Both the position numbers and the translations under genes were made by a program. A DNA stretch of 64,000 bases from Fuscibacter oryzae. GTDB taxonomy: Bacteria > Pseudomonadota > Alphaproteobacteria > Rhodobacterales > Rhodobacteraceae. Of this stretch, positions 54,630-63,973 are shown piece by piece. The first letter of the stretch is position 1, and each line of letters starts with the position of its first letter. The stretch covers positions 124,001-188,000 of the forward strand of contig NZ_JAESVP010000006.1 in NCBI RefSeq assembly GCF_016765795.1. The letters are read 5' to 3'. Below the pieces are notes generated by a model. It was not told where the DNA came from. It searched no databases and was given only the letters and a program-made list of their open reading frames with translations.

Positions 54630-55606
54630 TTTATGGCTTCGAACCCCAGGGTCTTGGGGTCCATTTCATAATGCGCGCTGCAGAACTGGCAATCGGCGGT
54701 CACCACGCCTTCGGGCGTGGTCATCTTTCTGATGTCTTTCTGCGAATAGATCGACATGGCCTGCCGCACCTTTCCTTCGGAGCAAGAGCAGCCGAAGCGC
54801 ACCGTCTGAGCATCGAACACCCGCGGTTGCTCTTCGTGGAACAGACGCACCAAAAGGTCCGTCGGCGTCACGGTCGGGCCGATCAGCTCCATCTCCTCAA
54901 CCGTTTCCAAGAGGACGTTGGCGCGGGTCCAGTTCTCCGCCTCTTCACCAGCGAGAATGTCGGTATGGTCCAACAGACCACCCTCACCCGAGCCGCCCTC
55001 GGCCGCAACGCTGCCACCTGCGGGGGGCATGTGCTGCAACATCACACCACCGGCCCGCCAATGGCTGTTGCCGCCCGGCACCTGGCTTTTGCCAAAGGTC
55101 AGCGCAAAGCGCGTCGGCAATTGCTCGGACTGGGCGAAGTATGTCTGCGCGCAATCGGCCAACGATGTGCCAGCGATGGGGGTAAAGCCCTGATAGGGCA
55201 CCATGCCTTCGCCTTGGTCGATCATGACGGCCATATACCCCTCGCCGATCTGGCTGAAGGGTGGGGCGTCAAGGTCAAGACGGTCGGCATCATAGCTGGC
55301 ATAGGCGCGGATGCGGGCGGGTTCGCCATCATCAGACGGGCCGTAATAATCGGTTGCGATCAGGCGGGCCGGGCCTTTGCCGCGAATTTGCAGCGAAAGT
55401 TTCCAGCGCAGCTTGACCGACTGGCCGATCAGGGCCGTCAGCAACGCGGCCTCGGCCACCAGTGCCTCGATCACGGGGGGATAGTTGTGTTGCTTCAGCA
55501 CCTGCTCCAGCACGCCATCCAGCCGCGCCACGCGGCCGCGAATGTCGGAGCGGTCAAGCTGAAAGGGCAGGACTGTATCGTCCCAGGCGATCTGTTCGGC
55601 GTTCAT
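54626..55606 (-). CDS. hslO: Redox-regulated chaperone Hsp33
   Basis: A 326-residue Hsp33, an ATP-independent holdase that unfolds and becomes active on oxidation. The C-terminal zinc switch is complete: FGCSCSE and ADCQFCSAHY (CXC then CXXC, four zinc thiols). The N-terminal part starts with the family-like QIAWDDTVLPFQLDRSDIRGRV. It heads a minus-strand run hslO-NUDIX-cca. It is divergent from a second NUDIX gene at 55681. Confidence 0.96.
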   Translation of the reverse strand: MNAEQIAWDDTVLPFQLDRSDIRGRVARLDGVLEQVLKQHNYPPVIEALVAEAALLTALIGQSVKLRWKLSLQIRGKGPARLIATDYYGPSDDGEPARIRAYASYDADRLDLDAPPFSQIGEGYMAVMIDQGEGMVPYQGFTPIAGTSLADCAQTYFAQSEQLPTRFALTFGKSQVPGGNSHWRAGGVMLQHMPPAGGSVAAEGGSGEGGLLDHTDILAGEEAENWTRANVLLETVEEMELIGPTVTPTDLLVRLFHEEQPRVFDAQTVRFGCSCSEGKVRQAMSIYSQKDIRKMTTPEGVVTADCQFCSAHYEMDPKTLGFEAIK

Positions 55607-55680
55607 GGGGGCTTTCCTGAGGCTGCCTGTCTTGGCATACCGCGCCTATATAGGCAGGGCAACCGAAGGTCCAAGGGGCG

Positions 55681-56136
55681 ATGACAATCCGGCGATACGG
55701 CGAAGCGGTGAAACCGGGCCAGCGGTACAAGCGGCGGCCGGGGGTTTATGCCATTCTGATGCAGGGTGACAGCATCCTGACCACGCATCAGGCCAGCCCT
55801 ATCCCTGAGTTCCAACTGCCAGGCGGCGGCATCGACCCCGGCGAACACCCCATTGCCGCCCTGCACCGCGAGGTGATGGAGGAAACCGGCTGGCACATCA
55901 CTGGCCTACGCCGTGTGGGGGCGTTCCGGCGGTTCTGCTATATGCCCGAATATGACCTATGGGCCGAAAAGCTGTGTACGGTCTATCTGGCCCGGCCCGT
56001 GCTGCGCATTGGTCCGCCGACCGAGCCTGACCATACAGCGGTCTGGTTGGAGGCGCGGGCGGCCTTGCACGAGTTGGGCAATGCCGGTGATCGGGCGATG
56101 CTGCGCCTGGTGCTGAACGGTCAGTTCCCGCGATAG
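55681..56136 (+). CDS. NUDIX hydrolase
   Basis: A 151-residue NUDIX protein with box GGGIDPGEHPIAALHREVMEETGW, all key Glu residues present. The N-terminal RRPGVYAILMQGDSILTTHQ and the C-terminal LHELGNAGDRAMLRLVLNG resemble a Rhodobacterales group with no proven substrate. It is divergent from hslO by 74 bases and its tail overlaps the convergent response-regulator gene by 16 bases. Confidence 0.9.
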   Translation: MTIRRYGEAVKPGQRYKRRPGVYAILMQGDSILTTHQASPIPEFQLPGGGIDPGEHPIAALHREVMEETGWHITGLRRVGAFRRFCYMPEYDLWAEKLCTVYLARPVLRIGPPTEPDHTAVWLEARAALHELGNAGDRAMLRLVLNGQFPR

Positions 56137-57386
56137 TCAAAGATCAGGGCTGAAACGTCATCGGGAAAATCCGAGGTTCCGGCATGGTTTGACAGGGCCC
56201 AGATCATCGCCTCCAACAGTTGCGTTGAGGCAAGGGCAGAATGTGCGGCAAGAACCTCGACCAGACCTTCAGTTCCCAGTTCCTTTTCTGCCGCGTCGGG
56301 GCATTCGGTGAAGCCGTCGGATACCAGAATCAGCCGGTCACCGGGGGCAAGACGGAAGGTGATGCGCTGATAGCTGGCACCTTCGATCAACCCGATGGGC
56401 AGACCGCCATCGCCCACCATTTCAACCGTGCCGTCCTTGCGCATGACCAAAGGGTGAGGGTGGCCCGCCTGCACCATCATGCACTGGCCGGTGGCCATGT
56501 CGATTTCGGCATAGGCTAGGGTGAAATACTGCTCGACCTGCAAATCCTCGATCATCATGCGGTTCAGGCGGTAGGCGACCATTTCGGGCGGCCAGGCATC
56601 GCGAAAGCCGTCCTGCCCGCTGGTCAGGGCAATGTTCATATCGGGCGAGGCGCCCGACAGCATGCCCGCCAGCCGCGCCGTCATCATGGCCGAGGCGACG
56701 CCATGCCCAGAGACATCGACGGAGTAAACGGCAATGCGACGTTGGCTTATGGCGAAACTGCCCACAAGATCGCCGCCGACATGGCCTGAGGGCCGCAGGA
56801 TCAGACTGACAGAGCCGCCAGAAAACTCTCGGTGGCGGTCGCGCATCAGGGTCTGTTGCAGCTTTCGCGCCTCAATCAGGTCACGGTCCAGCGAATCATA
56901 GACCTTTTGCAACTGATCCAGCGCGACGCCCAGCAGGCGGTTCTTGCCGACCAGTTCGCGCTGCATGCCCAAAATGCGCTCTCCCGCGCGCAGCCTTGCG
57001 CGCAGTTCATCGGCGCTGACCGGTTTGGTCAGAAAATCATCTGCCCCCGCCTCCAGCCCGTTGGCGATTTCGGTCTTGTCGGATTTGGAGGTGAGGAGGA
57101 TGAAGTAGCCATAACCCTCTTCGGGCAAGGCCCTGAAGGCGCGGCAGAATTCAAGGCCGGTCATGCCGGGCATCATCCAGTCGGACAGGATCAGGTGAAA
57201 GGTCTGGTTGCGGCACAGATCCAGCGCCTCTTCGGCAGAGGCAGCTTCTGCCACCTGATAGCCCCAGCGTGACAATTGCACCGACAGCATCCGCCGTTGC
57301 GCGCGGCTGTCATCGACAACCAGCACAAGAGGCAGGCCGGCGCCATCGGTCTGCTCTGGCATGGATTGTGGAACGGCACGCAACAT
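56121..57386 (-). CDS. Response regulator with PP2C/SpoIIE-type phosphatase domain
   Basis: A 421-residue RsbU-like protein. A receiver domain (about 18-140) has acidic pocket D25-D26, phosphoacceptor D69 in LILSDWMMPG, and the switch LTS and K in DDFLTKP. A helical linker (about 145-190) is followed by a SpoIIE/PP2C domain (about 195-420) with PSGHVGGDLVG, VDVSGHGVASAMM and LILVSDGFTEC metal sites. Phosphorylation should switch phosphatase action on an anti-sigma antagonist. The start is ATG 57386 with GGAG upstream. It is divergent from an HPt gene. Confidence 0.92.
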   Translation of the reverse strand: MLRAVPQSMPEQTDGAGLPLVLVVDDSRAQRRMLSVQLSRWGYQVAEAASAEEALDLCRNQTFHLILSDWMMPGMTGLEFCRAFRALPEEGYGYFILLTSKSDKTEIANGLEAGADDFLTKPVSADELRARLRAGERILGMQRELVGKNRLLGVALDQLQKVYDSLDRDLIEARKLQQTLMRDRHREFSGGSVSLILRPSGHVGGDLVGSFAISQRRIAVYSVDVSGHGVASAMMTARLAGMLSGASPDMNIALTSGQDGFRDAWPPEMVAYRLNRMMIEDLQVEQYFTLAYAEIDMATGQCMMVQAGHPHPLVMRKDGTVEMVGDGGLPIGLIEGASYQRITFRLAPGDRLILVSDGFTECPDAAEKELGTEGLVEVLAAHSALASTQLLEAMIWALSNHAGTSDFPDDVSALIFDYRGN

Positions 57387-57480
57387 CAACCGGGAACTCC
57401 TTCGTATCGGTCCGTTGTGCCTTGTGGGCCTTAAGGGAAGGTGAACCCTAAAACTTGCTTGATCTGAGGGGGATGGCCTT

Positions 57481-57503
57481 ACCGGCTGTTAACCGCAGCC
57501 GGT
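57481..57503. promoter_or_regulatory. Hairpin in the spacer before the HPt gene
   Basis: ACCGGCTG and CAGCCGGT pair around TTAACCG, 37 bases before the HPt ATG, in the 153-base divergent spacer. It may be a leader hairpin or an operator. Confidence 0.35.
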
Positions 57504-57539
57504 CAAGGTGGCGCTGGGGATGAATGGGCGGGGGCCGCA

Positions 57540-57866
57540 ATGATTGACTGGAACCGGGTGCAAGCGCTGCGCGACGAGGTGGGTGCGGATGACTTTGCCG
57601 AGGTCGTCGATCTCTTCCTGGAGGAAGCCGATGAGGCGCTTGGTGGCCTGACCGCAAGGCTGGCCCCTGCGGCGTTGCAGGCTGCGCTACATTTTCTGAA
57701 AGGCAGCGCGCTGAACCTTGGCTTTGCCGAGTTTGCCCGTCTGTGCCAGATCGGCGAAAAGACCCCTGACAAGGCCGATCTGGCAGCCATTCAAGCCACC
57801 TATACCGTGTCGAAAGCAGCTTTTGCCAAGGGGCTGGCACGGCTGCCCTTGTCGCGCACCGGCTGA
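57540..57866 (+). CDS. HPt domain phosphotransfer protein
   Basis: A 108-residue stand-alone HPt protein. The phosphorylatable H51 is in LHFLKGSALNLGF, with K54, G55 and S56 matching the HPt signature; the rest is a four-helix bundle. It relays phosphate between a hybrid kinase and a response regulator. Its divergent neighbour has a receiver domain with D69, the likely partner; no histidine kinase is in the window. Length and motif leave little doubt as to family. Confidence 0.9.
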   Translation: MIDWNRVQALRDEVGADDFAEVVDLFLEEADEALGGLTARLAPAALQAALHFLKGSALNLGFAEFARLCQIGEKTPDKADLAAIQATYTVSKAAFAKGLARLPLSRTG

Positions 57867-57906
57867 CCACACTTGCGCGCGCCGCGCGCCACGCTATGTT
57901 CACCGT

Positions 57907-57990
57907 CACCTCGGGGTGCCCTGCGAAGGGCTGAGATGCGCAAGCGAACCCGTTGAACCTGAACCGGATCATACCGGCGGAGGGAAGGTG
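57907..57990 (+). promoter_or_regulatory. TPP riboswitch (THI element)
   Basis: CACC and GGTG close the P1 stem. The conserved cores GGGGTGCCC, GGCTGAGAT, AACCCGTTGAACCTGA, and GATCATACCGGCGGAGGGAA are all in order and nearly match consensus. It lies 46 bases before the thiB start, so TPP is expected to turn thiBPQ off, probably by blocking translation, since I see no terminator hairpin between it and thiB. Confidence 0.95.
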
Positions 57991-58036
57991 CATGGAATCC
58001 TCCATCCCGACCATTCCGTCGCAACTGGAGGATATG

Positions 58037-59023
58037 ATGAAACTTTTCCCTCTCGCTGCGGCTTTGACCTGTCTTGCCTCGATGGCACAGGCCGAAACGC
58101 CCGTTCTTACCGTGATGACCTATGACAGCTTCGCATCCGAATGGGGGCCGGGACCGGCCATCAAGAAGGGATTCGAGGCGACCTGTGGCTGCGAAGTGCG
58201 CTTTGTGACCGCAGGCGATGGTGCAGCACTTTTGTCGCGCGTGAAAATGGAAGGGGCGGCAAGTGATGGCGATGTGGTCGTTGGGCTTGATACCAACCTG
58301 ACCGCCGCTGCCACGGCCTCTGGCCTGTTTGCCCCGCATGGCTTGCCAGCGGCAAAATCGCTGCCGGTGACCTATGATGACCCGCTGTTCGTGCCGTTCG
58401 ACTGGGGCTGGTTTGCCTTTGTCTATGACAAGACCAAGCTGGCCACGCCGCCGAAAAGCCTGCAAGAGCTGGCCGATTCGCAGGTCAAGGTGATCATCGA
58501 AGACCCGCGCTCTTCCACCCCCGGTCTGGGGTTGGTGATGTGGGTCAAACAGGCCTACGGTGACAAGGCGGCAGACCTTTGGAAGGGGCTGGCCGACAAT
58601 ATCGTGACCGTGACGCCCGGTTGGTCCGAAGCCTATGGCATGTTCCTTGAGGGCGAGGCGGATATGGTGCTGTCTTACACCACCTCGCCCGCCTATCACT
58701 TGATCGCTGAGAAGGATGATACCAAGGCGGCGGCCCCCTTTGCTGAAGGGCATTATTTGCAGGTCGAGGTGGCGGGCAAGCTGGCCGCGACCGATCAGCC
58801 TGCGCTGGCCGATCAGTTCCTGGCCTATCTGGTCAGCGATGCGGGCCAGGCGGTCATCCCCGAAACCAACTGGATGTATCCGGCCAATACGCCTGCGGTG
58901 GGTCTGCCTGCTGGGTTTGAGACACTGATTTCGCCGGAAAAATCGCTGATGTTCTCGTCGGATGAGGCGGGTGGCTTGCGCGATGCGGCGGTGGCCGAAT
59001 GGCAAGCGGCGCTCGCCCGCTGA
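58037..59023 (+). CDS. thiB: Thiamine ABC transporter substrate-binding protein
   Basis: A 328-residue periplasmic protein with signal MKLFPLAAALTCLASMAQA. The mature part starts ETPVLTVMTYDSFASEWGPGP, typical of ThiB/TbpA, and later has FDWGWFAFVYDKTKL and SYTTSPAYHLIAEKDD. It binds thiamine, TMP or TPP and delivers it to ThiPQ. The ATG at 58037 is five bases after GGAGG; 58034 is also possible. It is controlled by the TPP riboswitch just upstream. Confidence 0.94.
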   Translation: MKLFPLAAALTCLASMAQAETPVLTVMTYDSFASEWGPGPAIKKGFEATCGCEVRFVTAGDGAALLSRVKMEGAASDGDVVVGLDTNLTAAATASGLFAPHGLPAAKSLPVTYDDPLFVPFDWGWFAFVYDKTKLATPPKSLQELADSQVKVIIEDPRSSTPGLGLVMWVKQAYGDKAADLWKGLADNIVTVTPGWSEAYGMFLEGEADMVLSYTTSPAYHLIAEKDDTKAAAPFAEGHYLQVEVAGKLAATDQPALADQFLAYLVSDAGQAVIPETNWMYPANTPAVGLPAGFETLISPEKSLMFSSDEAGGLRDAAVAEWQAALAR

Positions 59024-60537
59024 TCGCCGGGGCGGTTGCCCTGCTGATCGTCGCGCTGAGCTTGGGCAGCGCGACGGTTACGGCCCTGTCGGCTACAAGC
59101 TGGCAGATGACGGCGGCCGATTGGGCCGCGGTGCGGTTCACCGTGGTTCAATCCGGCCTGTCTGCCATCGCCTCAACCCTGCTGGCGGTGCCATTGGCCC
59201 GCGCGATGGTGCGGCGGCGGTTCTGGGGGCGGGGGCTGTTCCTGCGGTTGCTGGCGGCGCCCTTTCTGCTGCCGACCATTGTGGCGGTTCTGGCCCTGCT
59301 GGCCATTTTTGGGCGATCTGGGCCGGTGAATGCGGGTTTGCAGGTGCTGGGCCTGCCCGCGCTTTCCATCTTTGGCCTGCATGGCGTGGTGCTGGCGCAT
59401 GTGTTTTTGAACCTGCCGCTGGCCTGCCGGATGCTGGTGCATGGCTGGCAGGCTATCCCGGCCGAACGGTTCCGGCTGGCGGAGTCGCTGGGCATGGGGC
59501 CGGGGCCGCAGTTCCGGCATCTGGAATGGCCGATGATCCGGGCGGTGGCGCCGGGGGCGGCGGTGCTGGTGTTTCTGCTGTGCCTGACCTCTTTCGCGGT
59601 GGCGCTGACGCTTGGCGGCGGTCCGGCGGCCAGCACGGTGGAACTGGCGATCTATCAGGCGCTGCGGTTTGATTTTGACCCCGGCCGCGCGGGGTTGCTG
59701 GCGGCGGTGCAGTTCACGCTTTGCGCCGGTGTAACACTGGTCGCGATGCGGCTGACGCGGGATGAGGGGTTTGGCGCGGGCTTGGGCAGGGCGCATCCGG
59801 TGCCTGCGCCGGGGGGCTGGCGGTTGGCGGTGGATGCATTGGTGCTGGGGCTGGGCGCGCTGTTCCTGCTGTCGCCTCTGGCCGCACTGTTGTGGCGGGG
59901 TGTGCCGGGGCTGGCCGGTCTGCCCTCCGGCGTATGGGTGGCGGCGGGGCGGTCGCTGGTTGTGGCGGTGGTTTCGGCGGTGCTGGCCAGTGCGGCAGGG
60001 CTGGCGCTGGTGCAAGCGCGGGTGACGGGCGCGCGCTGGGCGGAACTGGCTGGAATGCTGCCGCTGGCCGCTTCTGGCCTTGTGATCGGGACCGGGTTGT
60101 TTCTGGTGCTGCGCCCGTTCGGCGCGGTTGAGCGGTTGGCTTTGCCGGTGACCGTGCTGGTCAATGCCACGCTGTCGCTGCCGTTTCTGGTGCGCCTGCT
60201 GCTGCCAGAGGCGCGGCAGGTCGAGGCGGATTACGGGCGGCTGGCGGGGTCGCTGGGGTTGGTCGGCATGGCGCGGCTGCGGCTGTTGGTTTTGCCCCGG
60301 TTGGCGCGGCCTTTGGGGTTCGGCACGGGCCTGTCGGCGGCGCTGTCGATGGGTGATCTGGGGGTGATTGCGCTGTTTGCGGGCGAGCGGTCGGTGACGC
60401 TGCCGCTGATGGTGCAGCGGCTGGCCGGCGCTTATCGGATGGAGGCGGCGGGGGCGGCGGCGCTGGTGTTGGTGGCCTTGAGCTTTGCATTGTTCTGGGG
60501 GTTTGACCGGATGGGGGCACGCCATGCTGACGCTTGA
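58999..60537 (+). CDS. thiP: Thiamine ABC transporter permease
   Basis: A 512-residue membrane protein with about twelve helices, a fusion of two binding-protein-dependent permease domains. Coupling-loop motifs are AESLGMGPGPQFRHLEWPMI in the first half and AGSLGLVGMARLRLLVLPRL in the second. The start at 58999 overlaps thiB by 25 bases in another frame. The DNA is very rich in G and C, giving long open antisense frames that are not genes. Confidence 0.94.
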   Translation: MASGARPLIAGAVALLIVALSLGSATVTALSATSWQMTAADWAAVRFTVVQSGLSAIASTLLAVPLARAMVRRRFWGRGLFLRLLAAPFLLPTIVAVLALLAIFGRSGPVNAGLQVLGLPALSIFGLHGVVLAHVFLNLPLACRMLVHGWQAIPAERFRLAESLGMGPGPQFRHLEWPMIRAVAPGAAVLVFLLCLTSFAVALTLGGGPAASTVELAIYQALRFDFDPGRAGLLAAVQFTLCAGVTLVAMRLTRDEGFGAGLGRAHPVPAPGGWRLAVDALVLGLGALFLLSPLAALLWRGVPGLAGLPSGVWVAAGRSLVVAVVSAVLASAAGLALVQARVTGARWAELAGMLPLAASGLVIGTGLFLVLRPFGAVERLALPVTVLVNATLSLPFLVRLLLPEARQVEADYGRLAGSLGLVGMARLRLLVLPRLARPLGFGTGLSAALSMGDLGVIALFAGERSVTLPLMVQRLAGAYRMEAAGAAALVLVALSFALFWGFDRMGARHADA

Positions 60538-61225
60538 GCGGTTGGAGATTGTGCAGGATGATTTCCGGCTGACCGCTGACTGGACGCTGCCCATGGGCGC
60601 ACGGGCGGCGGTGATCGGGCCGTCGGGGGCGGGGAAATCGACGCTGCTGATGGCGGTGGCGGGGTTTCTGGCACCCACGTCCGGGCGCATTCTGTGGCAG
60701 GGGCAGGATATTACGGCGATTCCGCCGGGGAAGCGCCCGTTGAGCATTCTGTTTCAGGACCAGAACCTGTTTCCGCACCTGACCATCGCGCAGAACGTGG
60801 GCCTTGGTCTGCGGCCCGATCTGCGGTTGGCGTCGGATGACTGGCGGCAGGTTGAGGGCGCGTTGGAGCGCGTGGGACTGGGCGGAATGGGTGGGCGCAA
60901 ACCGGCGCAGCTTTCTGGCGGGCAACAGGGGCGGGCGGCGCTGGCGCGGGTGTTGCTGCGGGCGCGGCCCTTGTTATTGCTGGATGAACCGTTTGCGGCT
61001 CTTGGTCCGGCCTTGAAGGCCGAGATGCTGGGGCTGCTGGCCGAACTGGCCGCAGCGACTGGGGCGACGGTGCTGATGGTGACGCATGACCCCGGAGATG
61101 CGCGGCGCTTTGCCGACCTGACGGTGCTGGTGGCCGATGGGGTCGCAAGTCCGCCAGTGGAAACGGCGGCACTGTTTGCCGACCCGCCGCCCGCGCTGCG
61201 GGATTATCTGGGGCGCGAGGCCTGA
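60524..61225 (+). CDS. thiQ: Thiamine ABC transporter ATP-binding protein
   Basis: A 233-residue ABC ATPase with Walker A GPSGAGKSTLLM, signature QLSGGQQGRAALAR, Walker B LLLLDEPFAALGP and H-loop VTHDPGDA. The start at 60524 overlaps thiP by 14 bases. It powers thiamine uptake with ThiBP and closes the riboswitch-controlled operon. Confidence 0.95.
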   Translation: MLTLERLEIVQDDFRLTADWTLPMGARAAVIGPSGAGKSTLLMAVAGFLAPTSGRILWQGQDITAIPPGKRPLSILFQDQNLFPHLTIAQNVGLGLRPDLRLASDDWRQVEGALERVGLGGMGGRKPAQLSGGQQGRAALARVLLRARPLLLLDEPFAALGPALKAEMLGLLAELAAATGATVLMVTHDPGDARRFADLTVLVADGVASPPVETAALFADPPPALRDYLGREA

Positions 61226-61229
61226 AACG

Positions 61230-61259
61230 AAAAGGCCCCCGGCGATGCGGGGGCCTTTT
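61230..61259. terminator. Terminator after thiQ
   Basis: AAAAGGCCCCC and GGGGGCCTTTT form an 11-bp stem followed by GTTTTT. The A-run on the left makes it usable for petC on the minus strand too. Confidence 0.92.
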
Positions 61260-61282
61260 GTTTTTGCTTTATAGCCGTTGGC

Positions 61283-62068
61283 TTAAGCCGACTTCTTGCC
61301 CTTGACCCCGGCCCAGAGGCGCTTGTTGGTCAGATACAGCAGCGACGACAGCACGATCAGGAAGATCACGCCGATAAAGCCCGACTGCTTGCGCGCCATC
61401 ATGTGCGGCTCGGCAGTCCACATCAGGAAGGCGGCAACGTCCTTGGCCATCTGGTCCACCGTTGCGGGCGTGCCATCGGCATAGGTCACCTGACCTTCGG
61501 TCAAGGGTGCGGGCATCTTGATCCAGCCGGTCGAGAAGGCATGGTTTTCGTAGAAGGTCGAACCCGCCTCATCCTTGGTCTCGCCGGAATAGCCGGTGAG
61601 GATGGCGTGGATGTATTCTGGCCCGCCGATGCCGCGGAGCAGTTGGTTGATGCCAAGGCCATAGGGTCCATGGAACGCCGCCCGTGCCTTGGCCATCAGG
61701 CTAAGGTCAGGTGCGCCCGCGCTGGTGTTGGCCGGAAAGTTGTCGGCGGGAAGGGCCTCACGCTCTTCGCCGGTTTCCTTGTCCACCACGGTGAACTGCT
61801 TGGCATAGACGCGGACCTGATCGGCCGGAATCGCAGGCCCGCCCTCATCGGACAGGGTGCGGATCGGGACGAATTTCAGGCCGTGACAGGCCGAGCAAAC
61901 CTCGGTGAACACCTGAAGGCCGCGCTGCAACTGGTGTTCATCGAACTTGCCGAAGGGACCTTCGAACGAGAAGGGGATGTCTTCGATATGGGCGGCACTT
62001 TCGGCAAAGGCGCCGCTGGTGGACAGGACAAGCGCGGAAGCGGCGCTGATTGCGATCTTGCGAAACAT
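61283..62068 (-). CDS. petC: Cytochrome c1 of the bc1 complex
   Basis: A 261-residue cytochrome c1. The signal peptide is [22 protein letters not shown], heme is attached at C58-S-A-C61-H62, and a C-terminal membrane anchor lies at about 230-250 ([25 protein letters not shown]). It passes electrons from the Rieske centre to soluble or membrane cytochrome c on the periplasmic side. Last gene of petABC; the shared terminator lies beyond it. Confidence 0.97.
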   Translation of the reverse strand: MFRKIAISAASALVLSTSGAFAESAAHIEDIPFSFEGPFGKFDEHQLQRGLQVFTEVCSACHGLKFVPIRTLSDEGGPAIPADQVRVYAKQFTVVDKETGEEREALPADNFPANTSAGAPDLSLMAKARAAFHGPYGLGINQLLRGIGGPEYIHAILTGYSGETKDEAGSTFYENHAFSTGWIKMPAPLTEGQVTYADGTPATVDQMAKDVAAFLMWTAEPHMMARKQSGFIGVIFLIVLSSLLYLTNKRLWAGVKGKKSA

Positions 62069-62086
62069 CTGATCAGTTCCTTTCCG

Positions 62087-63400
62087 TCACTCGGCCGCGC
62101 CGGGATAATGCGCCTTGAAGTCTTCCTCGATCGTTGCCGGTTGCGGCAGCGGTTTCTCCAGCACGCCAAGCAGCGGCAGGATGACGAGGAAGTAGGCGAA
62201 CCAGTAGGTGGCCCCCAACAGCGAGATGTAGGGATAGATCCCGTCGGTCGGCATAGCGCCCACCCACATCAGCACCACGAAGTCAAAGGCCAACAGCCAG
62301 AACCAGCCCTTGAACTTGGGGCGGTACTTGCCAGAGCGGACCGACGAGGTGTCCAGCCATGGCACCAGCGCCATGACGGCAATCGCCCCGAACATCGCCA
62401 GCACGCCGAAGAACTTGGCGTCGATGATGCCGAAGGATACGAAGTGGACGAGTTGCACCACCCAGACATCGGCGGTGAAAGCGCGCAGGATGGCGTAGAA
62501 CGGCAGGAAATACCATTCCGGCACGATATGCGCGGGCGTCGCGAGGGCGTTCGCCTCGATGTAGTTGTCGGGGTGGCCCAAGAAGTTGGGCATGAAGCCG
62601 ACGACGGCAAAGAAGATCACCAGAACCACCGCCAGGGCGAACAGGTCCTTGATGACGTAATAGGGCCAGAAGGGCAGGGTGTCTTTCGCCGCTTCTTCCT
62701 TGGACCCGCGGCGCACTTCAACACCCGTGGGGTTGTTGTTGCCGGTGGTGTGGAAGGCCCAGATGTGAACGGCCACCAGCGCGGCAATCACGAAGGGCAG
62801 CAGGTAGTGCAAGCTGAAAAAGCGGTTCAGCGTGGCATTGTCCACCGCAGGCCCGCCCAAGAGCCATTCCTGAATGCTCGGCCCGATGCCGGGAATGGCC
62901 CCGAACAGGCCCGTGATCACCGTGGCACCCCAGAACGACATCTGACCCCAGGGCAGAACATAGCCCATGAAGCCGGTCGCCATCATGGCCAGATAGATCA
63001 GCATGCCGACGATCCAGGTCACTTCGCGCGGGGCCTTGTAGGAGCCGTAGTAAAGGCCGCGGAAGATGTGCAGGTAGACGGCAAAGAAGAACAGCGAAGC
63101 ACCGTTGGCGTGCAGATAGCGCAGCATGTGCCCGCCGTTCACGTCACGCATGATATGTTCGACCGACTTGAACGCCATATCGACATGGGGGGTGTAGTGC
63201 ATCACCAGCACGATGCCGGTAACGATCTGCAAGCCCAGGCAGAAGGCCAGCACGATGCCCCAGATCCACATCCAGTTCAGGTTCTTGGGCGTGGGAATCA
63301 TCAGGGTGTCATAGACAAGGCTTACCACCGGCAGGCGGTTGTGCAGCCAGGTCTGAAAGCCCGGTTTGGGCTCGTAATGGTCGTGGGGAATACCAGCCAT
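62087..63400 (-). CDS. petB: Cytochrome b of the bc1 complex
   Basis: A 437-residue cytochrome b with eight membrane helices, the two-heme core of complex III. Axial-His helices include [21 protein letters not shown] and [21 protein letters not shown]. The quinol-oxidation [15 protein letters not shown] motif and [19 protein letters not shown] are intact. Twelve bases separate it from petA. Full length; no heme-ligand changes seen. Confidence 0.98.
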   Translation of the reverse strand: MAGIPHDHYEPKPGFQTWLHNRLPVVSLVYDTLMIPTPKNLNWMWIWGIVLAFCLGLQIVTGIVLVMHYTPHVDMAFKSVEHIMRDVNGGHMLRYLHANGASLFFFAVYLHIFRGLYYGSYKAPREVTWIVGMLIYLAMMATGFMGYVLPWGQMSFWGATVITGLFGAIPGIGPSIQEWLLGGPAVDNATLNRFFSLHYLLPFVIAALVAVHIWAFHTTGNNNPTGVEVRRGSKEEAAKDTLPFWPYYVIKDLFALAVVLVIFFAVVGFMPNFLGHPDNYIEANALATPAHIVPEWYFLPFYAILRAFTADVWVVQLVHFVSFGIIDAKFFGVLAMFGAIAVMALVPWLDTSSVRSGKYRPKFKGWFWLLAFDFVVLMWVGAMPTDGIYPYISLLGATYWFAYFLVILPLLGVLEKPLPQPATIEEDFKAHYPGAAE

Positions 63401-63412
63401 CGGTTATGCTCC

Positions 63413-63973
63413 TCAGCCCAGCTTGATCGTGGTGTCGTTTTCGAACTTGACCACCGGCACTTGCAGGTTGCGCGGTGCCGGTCCTTTGCGGATGCGGCCA
63501 GCGGTGTCGTAATGCGAGCCGTGGCAGGGGCAGAACCAGCCGCCGAAGTCACCGGCATGATCCAGCGGCACGCAGCCAAGGTGGGTGCAAACCCCCATCG
63601 TCACCAGCCATTCGCCCTTTTCATCCAGCGCGCGGTTCTGGTCGCTCGCGTCCGAGGCGGCGTCAAGGTTGTCGTTCTCGGCCAGCTTGTCCACCAGGTC
63701 ATCCAGCTTGGTGTCGCGGGCGGCCTTGATTTCCTCATCGGTGCGGCGGCGGATGAACACCGGCTTGCCGCGCCATTTCACGGTCAGCTGGGTGCCGACC
63801 GCGACGCCCGAGACATCGACCATGATCGAGGCCAGCGCCCGGGTATCGGCCGAGGGGTTCATCTGGTTGACGAGCGGCCAGACCGCCGCCCCGGTGGCAA
63901 CGACGCCGGCCCCGGCGGTTGCGTAATACAGGAAATCCCTGCGGGTGCCTGCGTTGTCATCAGCGTGGGACAC
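63413..63973 (-). CDS. petA: Rieske iron-sulfur subunit of the bc1 complex
   Basis: A 186-residue Rieske protein with a twin-arginine N-terminus (RRDFLY, 11-16) and one membrane anchor (about 16-38). The 2Fe-2S ligands are C129-T-H131-L-G-C134 and C148-P-C150-H151. It oxidises quinol and reduces cytochrome c1. The start is GTG at 63973 with GGGAGAAG upstream. It heads petABC; the promoter lies at or beyond the window end. Confidence 0.97.
   Translation of the reverse strand: MSHADDNAGTRRDFLYYATAGAGVVATGAAVWPLVNQMNPSADTRALASIMVDVSGVAVGTQLTVKWRGKPVFIRRRTDEEIKAARDTKLDDLVDKLAENDNLDAASDASDQNRALDEKGEWLVTMGVCTHLGCVPLDHAGDFGGWFCPCHGSHYDTAGRIRKGPAPRNLQVPVVKFENDTTIKLG

Noticed and set aside
59173-60747. 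Long minus-strand frame opposite thiP
   Set aside because: It codes for extreme Arg/Pro/Gln-rich low-complexity sequence and overlaps the fully supported thiP and thiQ.
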